Source: SYFT01 sp964471115
Lineage (GTDB): Bacteria > Acidobacteriota > Vicinamibacteria > Vicinamibacterales > SCN-69-37
Reading direction: 5' to 3'
Assembly (NCBI GenBank): GCA_964471115.1
Contig: CAYYFE010000005.1
Span: forward strand, 62,001 to 126,000
DNA: 64,000 bases
Part shown: positions 51,305 through 59,195 of the stretch, one piece after another
How the letters are laid out: every line of letters begins with the position of its first letter
Numbering within the stretch: position 1 is the stretch's first letter
Position numbers and translations under genes: made by a program
The notes under the pieces: generated by a model
The model's database searches: none
Seen by the model: only the letters and a program-made list of their open reading frames with translations
What the model was told of the DNA's origin: nothing

Positions 51305-53074
51305 ATGGAAACGGTCACGCTCACGATTGACGGCCGATCGGTCACGGTAGCCAAGGGCAAGTCGGTGCTGGAAGCGGTGCTCGAAAGCGGCGGGCACGTG
51401 CCGTATTACTGCTACCACCCCGGTCTGGGCATCGACGCCTCGTGCCGCGTCTGTCTCGTGAAGATCGAGAAGATGCCGAAGCTGCAGACGTCGTGCTCGA
51501 CGCCGGCCACCGAGGGCATGGTCGTGACGACCAATTCCCCCGACGTGCAGGCCGCGCGCGCCAGCGTCTTCGAGTTCCTGCTCGTCAATCACCCGCTCGA
51601 TTGCCCGGTCTGCGACAAGGGCGGCGAATGCCCGCTGCAGGACTACTCGTATTCGTACGGTCCCGAGCGCAGCCGCACCGAATTCCCACGCCGCACGTTC
51701 GACGGCGAAGGCGTCAAGGCCGACGTGGATTTCGGGCCGACGCTGATGCTCAACCGCAACCGCTGCATCATGTGCACGCGCTGCATCCGCTTCATGGAGG
51801 AAGTGGACGGCGACGCGCAGATCGGCGTGTTCCAGCGGGGCGTGCACAGCGAGATTTCGACCTTCGAGGAAAAGGGCGTCGTCTCCCTGCTGTCGGGCAA
51901 CCTGATGGATGTCTGCCCGGTGGGCGCGATCACCACGCGTGATTACCGCTTCAAGTCCCGGCCCTGGGACAACCCGATGGCGGTCGACACGATCTGCACC
52001 GGGTGCGAAAAGGGCTGCAACGTCACGGCCTGGATCAAGGCCAAGCCCGAGTGGGCCAAGGGCACCCGCCTCATCCGCCTGACGCCGCGGTTCAACCCCG
52101 ACGTCAATCAGTACTGGATGTGTGACATCGGCCGCTTCGACTACCACTGGGTGGAAGGCGACCGGCGCCTGCGGCAGCCGCAGGTGCGCACGGCGCGGGG
52201 CCTCGACTCGGCGCCGTGGGACCAGGCGCTCATCGCCGTCAAACAGGCGGTGGACGCGGCCGGCGCATCGCAGTCGCGTGTCTTCGTGTCGGGGCACGCC
52301 TCGCTCGAAGAGCTCTACATGCTCAAGCAGTTTGCGGGCCTCACCGGCGGCGTGACCTTCGGCTGGCGGCACCGCGTGAAACCGCAGCCAGCCAACACGA
52401 AGTTCCGGATCCCGGCGACCGACGCGCCGAACCTGCGCGGAGCCCGCGACCTCGGCTTCAAGCTCGGCGCGGCCGACGCGCCGGCCGACGTCACCGGGCT
52501 GCGCGCCGCGGTCGACACCGGCGCCGTGAAGCTGCTCTACGTGATTGACCCGGGTCCCGATGGGTCGCTCGGCGACATCGAGTGGATCCTCGCCGCGAAG
52601 CAGTCCGGCCGGATCTCGACGCTGATCGTCCAGGGTGTGCTCAAGAACGCCCTGACCGAGGCGGCCGACATCGTCCTGCCGGGCTCGGCATTCGCGGAAA
52701 AGGACGCCACCTATACGAACGCCACCGGCCAGGTGCAGCCGGTGTCGCGCGTCATCACGCCTCCGGGCGACGCCGTCGAAGACTGGCAGATTCTCTCGAA
52801 GGTGGCCGTGGCCTTCGGTGCGACGGTTGCGCAGACCTCGTCGAGCGCGGTCCGCCAGGCTCTGGCGACCGAACTGGCGTCAACGCCCGGCTACAGCGCC
52901 CTGGCCGACATGGCCTTCGCGCGGCCGGTGTCGGCGCGGCAATACCTGGAATCCTCCAACCCGATGGAACGTGGCAAGTGGGACTCGCTCTTCCAGGACC
53001 TGCCGCCGGTCAAGTTCGGCGACGAGTTCGGGCCGGTGCCGCGCGCCGACGTGATTCCGCTGCGGCCGGTCTAG
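51305..53074 (+). CDS. nuoG: NADH-quinone oxidoreductase subunit G (short form)
   Basis: 589 residues. Iron-sulfur ligands are complete for several clusters: a 2Fe-2S site (C36, C47, C50, C64 in YYCYHPGLGIDASCRVC...SCSTP), the His-Cys 4Fe-4S site (H96, C100, C103, C109), a second 4Fe-4S site (C154, C157, C160, C204) and an N7-like set (C231, C234, C238, C273). After this comes only a shortened molybdopterin-oxidoreductase-like domain (about 290-560), less than in the usual 780-900 residue NuoG. It stands alone: no other nuo gene is adjacent. It may serve complex I encoded elsewhere or a hydrogenase or formate-dehydrogenase-type complex. Confidence 0.9.
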   Translation: METVTLTIDGRSVTVAKGKSVLEAVLESGGHVPYYCYHPGLGIDASCRVCLVKIEKMPKLQTSCSTPATEGMVVTTNSPDVQAARASVFEFLLVNHPLDCPVCDKGGECPLQDYSYSYGPERSRTEFPRRTFDGEGVKADVDFGPTLMLNRNRCIMCTRCIRFMEEVDGDAQIGVFQRGVHSEISTFEEKGVVSLLSGNLMDVCPVGAITTRDYRFKSRPWDNPMAVDTICTGCEKGCNVTAWIKAKPEWAKGTRLIRLTPRFNPDVNQYWMCDIGRFDYHWVEGDRRLRQPQVRTARGLDSAPWDQALIAVKQAVDAAGASQSRVFVSGHASLEELYMLKQFAGLTGGVTFGWRHRVKPQPANTKFRIPATDAPNLRGARDLGFKLGAADAPADVTGLRAAVDTGAVKLLYVIDPGPDGSLGDIEWILAAKQSGRISTLIVQGVLKNALTEAADIVLPGSAFAEKDATYTNATGQVQPVSRVITPPGDAVEDWQILSKVAVAFGATVAQTSSSAVRQALATELASTPGYSALADMAFARPVSARQYLESSNPMERGKWDSLFQDLPPVKFGDEFGPVPRADVIPLRPV

Positions 53075-53075
53075 C

Positions 53076-53099
53076 AGGGTCCACAGGGTCCACAGGGTG
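53076..53099. repeat. short 9-bp tandem array between convergent genes
   Basis: AGGGTCCAC occurs twice followed by AGGGTG, filling the 27-bp gap between the NuoG stop and the lipid-kinase stop. Confidence 0.7.
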
Positions 53100-53101
53100 C
53101 C

Positions 53102-53986
53102 TCATGGAACGCGTACCTGAAGCGCCGAAGGGGCGACGCGGATATGCGCGGGTGACGTCAGTTCGCAGACTTCCCCATCCAGGTGTGCCAGCAGGCGGGC
53201 GCCGGTGACGGTCGCCTCAGACAGCCGAAAGCGTGTAATGCCTTCCGCCGGGGCGTGATGGCGCCAGAACAGGCGCCGGGCGCGCCAGATCTGCCGCCAC
53301 GGTGACCCCGCGTCCGCCAGAATGACATCCAGCTGCCCGTCTGACGGATCGGCGCCGGGCGCCAGCACGGCCCCGTTGCCGTACTCGGGCAGGTTGGCCA
53401 CGCCCAGCAGGAACAACGGACCCGACCGCCGCCCCTCGGCCCACACTAACGTGTAGTCGAGCGCGCGGTACGACCAGACCAGCTTCGCGCTGTTGACGAT
53501 GTAGCCCCAGGCGCCACGCGTGGACCGCTTCGCGAAGAGCTCGCCGACGGCGGCATCAAAGCCCAGTCCCAGCACGTTGAGGAACGGCTGGTCGTTGACG
53601 TACCCGACGTCCATGGCGCGCGTGCGTCCGTCCACGACGATCGAAAACGCGCGCGAAAGATTGGCTGGAATCTGAAGACCGCGCGCAAGGCCGTCGCCGG
53701 ATCCACACGGCAACACCCCCAACGGCACTCCGCTGCCGACCAGCGCCTGCGCGACCTCGTTCACGGTGCCGTCGCCGCCCATCGCCGCGACGACCTCACA
53801 TCCCTCCTGCAGGGCCTGCGCGGCCAGCTCACGCGCATGACCGGCGCGCGCGGTCACCGACACGCGCAGATCGAGACCACGTGCGGCGGCGGCGCGCGTC
53901 ACCCAGTCGCGCCGGCGATCGGCTTCGCCGGGCCGGCTGCCGCGACGGCCCGAGATCGGATTGATGACGACGCCCAGTCGGGTCAA
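53102..53986 (-). CDS. diacylglycerol/lipid kinase (YegS/DgkB family)
   Basis: 294 residues from a TTG at 53986, the only start that keeps the first strand (MTRLGVVINPISGRRG). DAGK-catalytic motifs: VVAAMGGDGTVNEVAQAL (nucleotide-binding GGDGT), GVLPCGSGDGLARGL, and ERLGFDAAV-like GLGFDAAVGELF. The C-terminal domain holds GNGAVLAPGADPSDGQLDVIL, as in YegS/BmrU. The substrate could be diacylglycerol or another lipid alcohol. It diverges from the GAF sensor with 23 bp between starts and a shared -10 element. Confidence 0.92.
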   Translation of the reverse strand: MTRLGVVINPISGRRGSRPGEADRRRDWVTRAAAARGLDLRVSVTARAGHARELAAQALQEGCEVVAAMGGDGTVNEVAQALVGSGVPLGVLPCGSGDGLARGLQIPANLSRAFSIVVDGRTRAMDVGYVNDQPFLNVLGLGFDAAVGELFAKRSTRGAWGYIVNSAKLVWSYRALDYTLVWAEGRRSGPLFLLGVANLPEYGNGAVLAPGADPSDGQLDVILADAGSPWRQIWRARRLFWRHHAPAEGITRFRLSEATVTGARLLAHLDGEVCELTSPAHIRVAPSALQVRVP

Positions 53987-53995
53987 GGCAGGTGT

Positions 53996-54002
53996 TATAG
54001 TA
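53996..54002. promoter_or_regulatory. shared bidirectional -10 element
   Basis: TATAGT (53996-54001, plus) ends 8 nt before the ATG at 54010. TACTAT (53997-54002, minus) ends 10 nt before the TTG at 53986. Only 23 bp separate the two start codons. Confidence 0.5.
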
Positions 54003-54009
54003 GCGTTCC

Positions 54010-55152
54010 ATGCCGAACTCTCGTCGCGGCCTGTGGCTTCTGCTGCTGGGTGTGGTACTCGCAGGGGGCGCAGCGTGGCAGACGTGGCAGTTCGAGCAGC
54101 AGTTCACCACCCGACAACTCGATCGTGATCGCCTGGCGCGACAGTACGCCTCGCTCGAACTGACGATCGCCGACTTGAAGAACGCCCAGGCCGGGTACGT
54201 CGCGGCGGGTCAAGGCGCCGACTTCTGGATGACGCGGTTCGACGAGCTGGCGGATCAGCTCGAGGCGCTGCTCATCGCCCGGCGTGACGCCGCGGACGCG
54301 GCGGCGCAGGCCTCGTTGACGGCCGCGCTCGCGCAGCTGGAAGCCCTGGGCACCTCGGACCAGCGCGCCCGCCGGTATGTCGGCAACGACCAGCGGCTGC
54401 TGGCGTCCGACGTCATCTACGTCGAAAGTCTCGAGATTCTCAATCGCCTGTCGACCGAGGTCACCACGGCTCGCGAAGTGGATTGGGCCGCGGCGTCGGC
54501 CGCAGCGACCCAGCCGCGTGTCTTTCAGGCGTCGGTCGCCGGCGCCGCAGCGGCGCTGCTGCTGATCCTGCTGGCCGTGGCCGTGCGCACACGCCAGGCC
54601 GAGGCACCCGCCGCGGAGGCGCAATCGCCTGGTCAGACAAGTCCGGCGCCCGCCGCGGCTCCGCCGGCACCGCCGGTCGAACGTCCGGTCGCGGCGGCCG
54701 GCGTGGCCCAGGCCGCGGACGTCTGCGTCGATCTGGCGCGTCTGCTCGACGGGCGCGACCTGCCGGCGCTGCTGGCCCGCGCGGCGGATGCGATCCAGGC
54801 CAAGGGTCTCGTGTTGTGGGTCATCGATGATCGCCGCGAGACGCTCACGCCCAGCCTCGCCCACGGGTATTCCGAACGGACCGTTCAGAAGCTCGGCACG
54901 CTGCCGGTCTCGGCCGACAACGTGACGGCGGTGGCCTGCCGCACGATGTTGCCGCAGACCGTGCCCGGCGCGCTGGCGGTGCCGCTGATCGGACCGGCCG
55001 GCTGCGTCGGCGTCCTCGCAGCGGAGGTGACCGGCGCCACGGCGGGATCGGTGCTGCCGGTGGCGCGCATCATCGCCGCCCAGTTGTCCGCCGTCATTTC
55101 TCCCGTTCCCGCCGCCCAGGCGCAGACTCGACCCGCCGCAGGCGCACACTGA
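54010..55152 (+). CDS. membrane sensor: CHASE3-like region plus GAF domain, no kinase
   Basis: 380 residues. TM1 (about 7-24) and TM2 (about 177-197) bracket an all-helical extracytoplasmic region (about 25-175) with AGYVAAGQGADFW, reminiscent of CHASE3 four-helix sensors. A Pro/Ala linker leads to a cytoplasmic GAF-like domain (about 235-365; LVLWVIDDRRETLTPSLAHGY and VPLIGPAGCVGVLAAE). There is no kinase, cyclase or receiver, so it must signal through a partner, most simply the receiver and kinases encoded next (4-nt gap, then 1- and 4-nt overlaps). It is first in the signalling operon. Confidence 0.8.
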   Translation: MPNSRRGLWLLLLGVVLAGGAAWQTWQFEQQFTTRQLDRDRLARQYASLELTIADLKNAQAGYVAAGQGADFWMTRFDELADQLEALLIARRDAADAAAQASLTAALAQLEALGTSDQRARRYVGNDQRLLASDVIYVESLEILNRLSTEVTTAREVDWAAASAAATQPRVFQASVAGAAAALLLILLAVAVRTRQAEAPAAEAQSPGQTSPAPAAAPPAPPVERPVAAAGVAQAADVCVDLARLLDGRDLPALLARAADAIQAKGLVLWVIDDRRETLTPSLAHGYSERTVQKLGTLPVSADNVTAVACRTMLPQTVPGALAVPLIGPAGCVGVLAAEVTGATAGSVLPVARIIAAQLSAVISPVPAAQAQTRPAAGAH

Positions 55153-55156
55153 TCCG

Positions 55157-55522
55157 ATGGCCGAATTCCTGCTGATGGCGGAAGACGATCCGGACATCCA
55201 GATCGTCGCTCGAATGGCGCTGAGGAAAGCGGGCTTCCGCGTGGAAGTGGTCAGCAACGGCCTGGCGCTCCTGGAGCGCGTGGCGGTCGAGCGCCCGGAC
55301 GTGATCCTGCTGGACTGGATGATGCCGGAGATGAATGGCCCGGACACCTGTGCGGCGCTCAAGGCCAATCCCGCCACCGCCGACATCCCCGTCATCTTCA
55401 TGACGGCGAAGTCGCAGGGGTTCGAGCGTGACCACGGTCTGGCCAGCGGGGCGCGGGGGTACATCATCAAGCCCTTTGACGCCCTGACGCTGGGCGACCG
55501 CATCCGCGACATCCTCCGCTGA
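55157..55522 (+). CDS. stand-alone receiver-domain response regulator
   Basis: 121 residues, receiver only. The acidic pocket is E9/D10/D11, phosphoacceptor Asp53 in VILLDWMMPEMNGP, Thr83 in FMTAKSQ and Lys105 in YIIKPFDAL. There is no output domain, so it works as a phosphate relay, a sink or a protein-binding switch. It lies 4 nt after the GAF sensor and overlaps the downstream kinase ATG by one base. Confidence 0.94.
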   Translation: MAEFLLMAEDDPDIQIVARMALRKAGFRVEVVSNGLALLERVAVERPDVILLDWMMPEMNGPDTCAALKANPATADIPVIFMTAKSQGFERDHGLASGARGYIIKPFDALTLGDRIRDILR

Positions 55523-57120
55523 TGGCCCGATCGCCGCGTTCCTACCCGCCGATCCCTCCCGACGAATCGCAGCGGCTCGAAACGCTGCGCAGTTACCGGG
55601 TGCTCGACACGCCGGCCGAACCGGTCTTCGATGAAATCGTGGAGCTCGCCGCCCGGCTCACCGGGGCGCCGATGGCGCTGGTCACGCTGGTGGACGAAGA
55701 CCGCCAGTGGTTCAAGGCCCGGCTGGGCCTGGACGGCACCGAAACCAGACGCGAAGACGCCTTCTGCGCGCACGCGCTCGGACGCACCGACCTCATGGTG
55801 ATTCCGGATGCGAAGCAGGACGAGCGGTTCGCTGAAAACCCGTACGTGCTGGCCGACCCCCACGTCCGGTTCTACGCCGGCGCGCCGCTGGTCGCCCCCG
55901 ACGGCCACGGGCTTGGCGCGTTGTGTGTCCTCGACCGCGTCCCTCGCACGCTCACCGACGACCAGGCGATGACCTTGCGGGTCCTGGGACGCCAGGTGAT
56001 GGCGCAACTGGAACTGCATCGGCATCTGCGTCGCGCGCAGGAACAACGCCGCGACCTGCTGACATTGCTCGATGCGCTGCCGGCCGCGGTCATCATTGCT
56101 GACGCCCCCGACGGCCAGGTGTCGTTTCAGAACCGCGCGGCGGAGGCGCTGCTCGGCCTGAGCCATCATTCGAGCGAAGACCTGCGCGCGTTCTGGCGCG
56201 CGACGGGAGTCAGCCGGCAGAACGGCGAGCGGCTGGCGCCCGCGGAGTGGCCGGCCATGCGCGCGCTCGGCGGCGAGACCGTCATCGGCGAGGACCTCAC
56301 CCTGCAGCTTCCGTCCGGGCGGACCCTGTCCATCCTGATTTCCGCCGCGCCGGTGCGCGACCTCAGCGGCGCGATCACCGCCGCCGCCATCGGCTTCCAG
56401 GACGTGAGCCAGATGCACGAGGTCGCGCGGCTCAAGAACGAATTCGTGGCGACGGTCAGCCATGAACTGCGCACGCCGCTCACCTCCATTCGCGGGTCGT
56501 TGCAGTTGCTGCTCGCCGACGACGAGATGTTGCCGACGTCGGACGGCCGTGACCTGGTGCAGGTGGCGCTCAAAAACACCGAACGGCTCGTCCGCATCAT
56601 CAACGACATCCTCGACATCGCGAAGATCGAAGCCGGCCAGCTGCCGATGGCCGTCCGGCGCGTGGCCGCCGACGCCCTGGTGCGCATGTCCGCCGACGCG
56701 GTGACCGGCATGGCGCAGGAGCGGCAGGTGGCCATCCTCTGCGACGTCCCCGACGATGCGCCGTTCGTGCTGGCGGATCCGGATCGTCTGGTGCAGTCGC
56801 TGATCAACCTGCTGTCCAACGCGATCAAGTTCTCACCGGCCGGCGGGCACGTCACGGTCCGCGCGCATCGGGACCCGGGTGGACGGGTGCGCCTCTCGGT
56901 CAGCGACCAGGGCCGCGGCATCCCGCCCGAGGAACTGGGTCGCGTCTTCGACAAGTTCCACCAGGTGGGCGGCCCCAACCGCCAGGGCACGGGGCTCGGC
57001 CTGTCGATCACCCGCGCCATCGTGGAGCAACACGGCGGCGAGGTGACCGTTGCGTCGACGCTCGGTGCCGGGACGACCTTCACGATTGCCCTGCCCGAAG
57101 CGGCGGCCGACACACCGTGA
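55522..57120 (+). CDS. soluble GAF-PAS sensor histidine kinase
   Basis: 532 residues, no TM. A GAF domain (about 20-165) begins with LRSYRVLDTPAEPVFDEIVE and contains REDAFCAHAL, as in light- or redox-sensing kinases, followed by a PAS-like region (about 185-300) and HisKA with His314 in TVSHELRTPLTSIRG. HATPase blocks are NLLSNAIKFSPAG (N box), DQGRGIPPEELG (G1) and GTGLGLSITRAIVEQHGG (G2). It is a likely kinase for the receiver encoded one base upstream and overlaps the membrane kinase downstream (GTGA). Confidence 0.95.
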   Translation: MARSPRSYPPIPPDESQRLETLRSYRVLDTPAEPVFDEIVELAARLTGAPMALVTLVDEDRQWFKARLGLDGTETRREDAFCAHALGRTDLMVIPDAKQDERFAENPYVLADPHVRFYAGAPLVAPDGHGLGALCVLDRVPRTLTDDQAMTLRVLGRQVMAQLELHRHLRRAQEQRRDLLTLLDALPAAVIIADAPDGQVSFQNRAAEALLGLSHHSSEDLRAFWRATGVSRQNGERLAPAEWPAMRALGGETVIGEDLTLQLPSGRTLSILISAAPVRDLSGAITAAAIGFQDVSQMHEVARLKNEFVATVSHELRTPLTSIRGSLQLLLADDEMLPTSDGRDLVQVALKNTERLVRIINDILDIAKIEAGQLPMAVRRVAADALVRMSADAVTGMAQERQVAILCDVPDDAPFVLADPDRLVQSLINLLSNAIKFSPAGGHVTVRAHRDPGGRVRLSVSDQGRGIPPEELGRVFDKFHQVGGPNRQGTGLGLSITRAIVEQHGGEVTVASTLGAGTTFTIALPEAAADTP

Positions 57121-58982
57121 CGACACGCCACCGGATCCTGGCCGCGACGGCCGTGTTGATCGCTGCGTCGGTCATCCAGTTGGCGCTGACGGCCTCGGTC
57201 GCCCGCAACCGCCAGGCCGCGTTTGATGAACTCGAACGGGCCAACCTCCGGACGGTACTCATCGGCGACATCAGCCGGCTCGTCAGCGCCATGCAGGCGG
57301 CCCAGCGCGGGTATCTGCTCACCGGCGCCACGGACCTGCGGGTCCAGTACGACGCCGGTCAGGTGGCGCTGCGCACGCAGCTGGAGGCCCTCGAGGCGGG
57401 TAGCGTTCGGCAGTCCCGCCGCGAGGCCATCGCCGAGATCAAGGCGGCCGTTGACGACTGGCACACAGCGGTCTCGATCCCGTTGTTCCGGCAGGTCGAC
57501 ACCGACGGCCCCGGCGGCGCCGGGCTGAGCGATGTGGTCCTGCGTGATGGCCTGCCTCGTCTGAAGCGCATCGAGTCCCTCGTCGCGCAGCTGTCGGCAT
57601 CGCTGCGGGACCAGTCGTCGACGCAGGTCACCGTGGCCCTCGCGTCCATCGAAAACGGGATGCTGGTCCTGCTCGCCCTGCCGTTTGTCTCGGTCGCCCT
57701 GTTCCTCTTTCTGGCGAGTTACCTGTACCAGCAGGTCCTGCGGCCCATTCAACACTTCACGGACGCCTCCACGCGCATCTCGGCGGGCGACTACGGCGTG
57801 CAGGTGCCCACGGGCCGTCAGTCGGGCGAAATCGCGACCTTCGGCCGGGCGTTTGATGCCATGCGTCGGGACGTGTCGAGACGCGAGGAAGCCCTGCAGT
57901 CGGAACGCGAGCGCCTGAGTCTGGTCGTCGACTCCGCGCCCGTGGCGCTGGTGCTGTATGACGGCCAGGGACGCGTGTTCCTGCAGAACGCGCTCGCCGA
58001 CTCGCTGTTCGGTCAGCGCCCCGGCGACGCCGCCGCGCCGGTCGCGAGTCCGCCGCCCGCGCTGACGCGATTTGACGGGCGTCCCGTCGAACGCGACCGA
58101 TGGCCGCCGCTGCGTGCGCTGGCCGGCGAACACGTCGCCGGCGATGAACTCGTGTTCGAGTCGTCGCAGGGCCGGCGCGTGCCGGTCATCGCCGGCGCCG
58201 TCCCGATCCGCGACGGCGCGGGCGCGCTCATCGGCGCCGTCGCCGTGTTCCAGGACGTCAGCCACCGGTTCGAACTCGACCGCATCAAGGACGACTTCGT
58301 GTCCATCGTCAGCCACGAACTCCGGACGCCGCTGACGTCGATGCGCGGCGCGCTGCAGCTGGCGCTGGACGGCGACACCGAAGAGGCCGAACGCCGCGAA
58401 CTGCTGACCATCGCGTTGTCGAACACCGAGCGGCTGGTCCGCATGGTCAATGACATCCTCGACATCGCCAAGATTGAGGCCGGCAAGCTGACGCTGAGTC
58501 CGTCACCCACCACCGTTCCGGCCATCCTCCAGACCGCGTGCGACGCGATCCGGATCACCGCCGGACAGGCCGGTGTGCGGCTGGACGTCCGGTGTGACGG
58601 TGCGTTGCCGCCGGTGATCGTCGACGTCGACCGCATCGTCCGGGCGGTCGTCAACCTGCTGTCGAATGCGGTGAAGTTCTCGCCCAGAGGGGCCGCCGTC
58701 GAAATCACGTGCGCGCCCGCCGGCGCGGGCGTGGCGATTGCGGTGCGGGATCACGGGCCGGGGATTCGTCCGGAGAAGATCCCGCTGCTCTTCGAACGGT
58801 TCCAGCAGCTGGAGAATCTGGACGTTCGCCGCAACCAGGGCACGGGCCTCGGCCTGGCGATCACCAGAGGCATCGTGCACGCCCACGGCGGCGAGGTCAC
58901 GGTGGCGTCGGTCCCGGGGCAGGGGGCGACGTTCACAATCACGCTGCCGCCGGTGCCGCCTTCCGAGGTCAGCAGCGCCTGA
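57117..58982 (+). CDS. membrane CHASE3-HAMP-PAS sensor histidine kinase
   Basis: 621 residues from a GTG that overlaps the preceding stop. TM1 (about 7-29) and TM2 (about 182-204) enclose a CHASE3-like helical sensor (AAQRGYLLTGATDLRVQY is characteristic). HAMP (about 205-258), PAS-like (about 265-380) and HisKA with His400 in IVSHELRTPLTSMRG follow, then HATPase (NLLSNAVKFSPRG, DHGPGIRPEKIP, GTGLGLAITRGIVHAHGG). It closes the signalling operon; a 213-bp gap separates it from the convergent phosphatase gene. Confidence 0.95.
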   Translation: MTTRHRILAATAVLIAASVIQLALTASVARNRQAAFDELERANLRTVLIGDISRLVSAMQAAQRGYLLTGATDLRVQYDAGQVALRTQLEALEAGSVRQSRREAIAEIKAAVDDWHTAVSIPLFRQVDTDGPGGAGLSDVVLRDGLPRLKRIESLVAQLSASLRDQSSTQVTVALASIENGMLVLLALPFVSVALFLFLASYLYQQVLRPIQHFTDASTRISAGDYGVQVPTGRQSGEIATFGRAFDAMRRDVSRREEALQSERERLSLVVDSAPVALVLYDGQGRVFLQNALADSLFGQRPGDAAAPVASPPPALTRFDGRPVERDRWPPLRALAGEHVAGDELVFESSQGRRVPVIAGAVPIRDGAGALIGAVAVFQDVSHRFELDRIKDDFVSIVSHELRTPLTSMRGALQLALDGDTEEAERRELLTIALSNTERLVRMVNDILDIAKIEAGKLTLSPSPTTVPAILQTACDAIRITAGQAGVRLDVRCDGALPPVIVDVDRIVRAVVNLLSNAVKFSPRGAAVEITCAPAGAGVAIAVRDHGPGIRPEKIPLLFERFQQLENLDVRRNQGTGLGLAITRGIVHAHGGEVTVASVPGQGATFTITLPPVPPSEVSSA

Positions 58983-59195
58983 GCCGGCTGCCCACAGCAG
59001 ATGCCAACCGCCGTTTGCCGAGCAAAAACTGGCGTGATTCTGGCGATTCCAGTACGGCACGGGTCTTGATACATCCGCTGCGAAACCGCCCGGCATCACG
59101 TGGGGTGTTGTCTATCTCACGACAGGCAGGCGCTGGCATCGCAAGCATCCCGCGGTACGTGGGCTGATGTCCGGGCGGTTTTCCGATGTCCGGAA
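58983..59195. other. largest intergenic gap
   Basis: 213 bp between the convergent histidine-kinase and phosphatase genes. I see no open frame with coding character, no RNA gene and no clear terminator; GATGTCCGG occurs twice near the right end. Confidence 0.5.

Noticed and set aside
59054..59069. Sigma-54-like promoter (GGCAC then TTGAT)
   Set aside because: The -12 element lacks the required GC and no plus-strand gene follows; the site sits between convergent genes.
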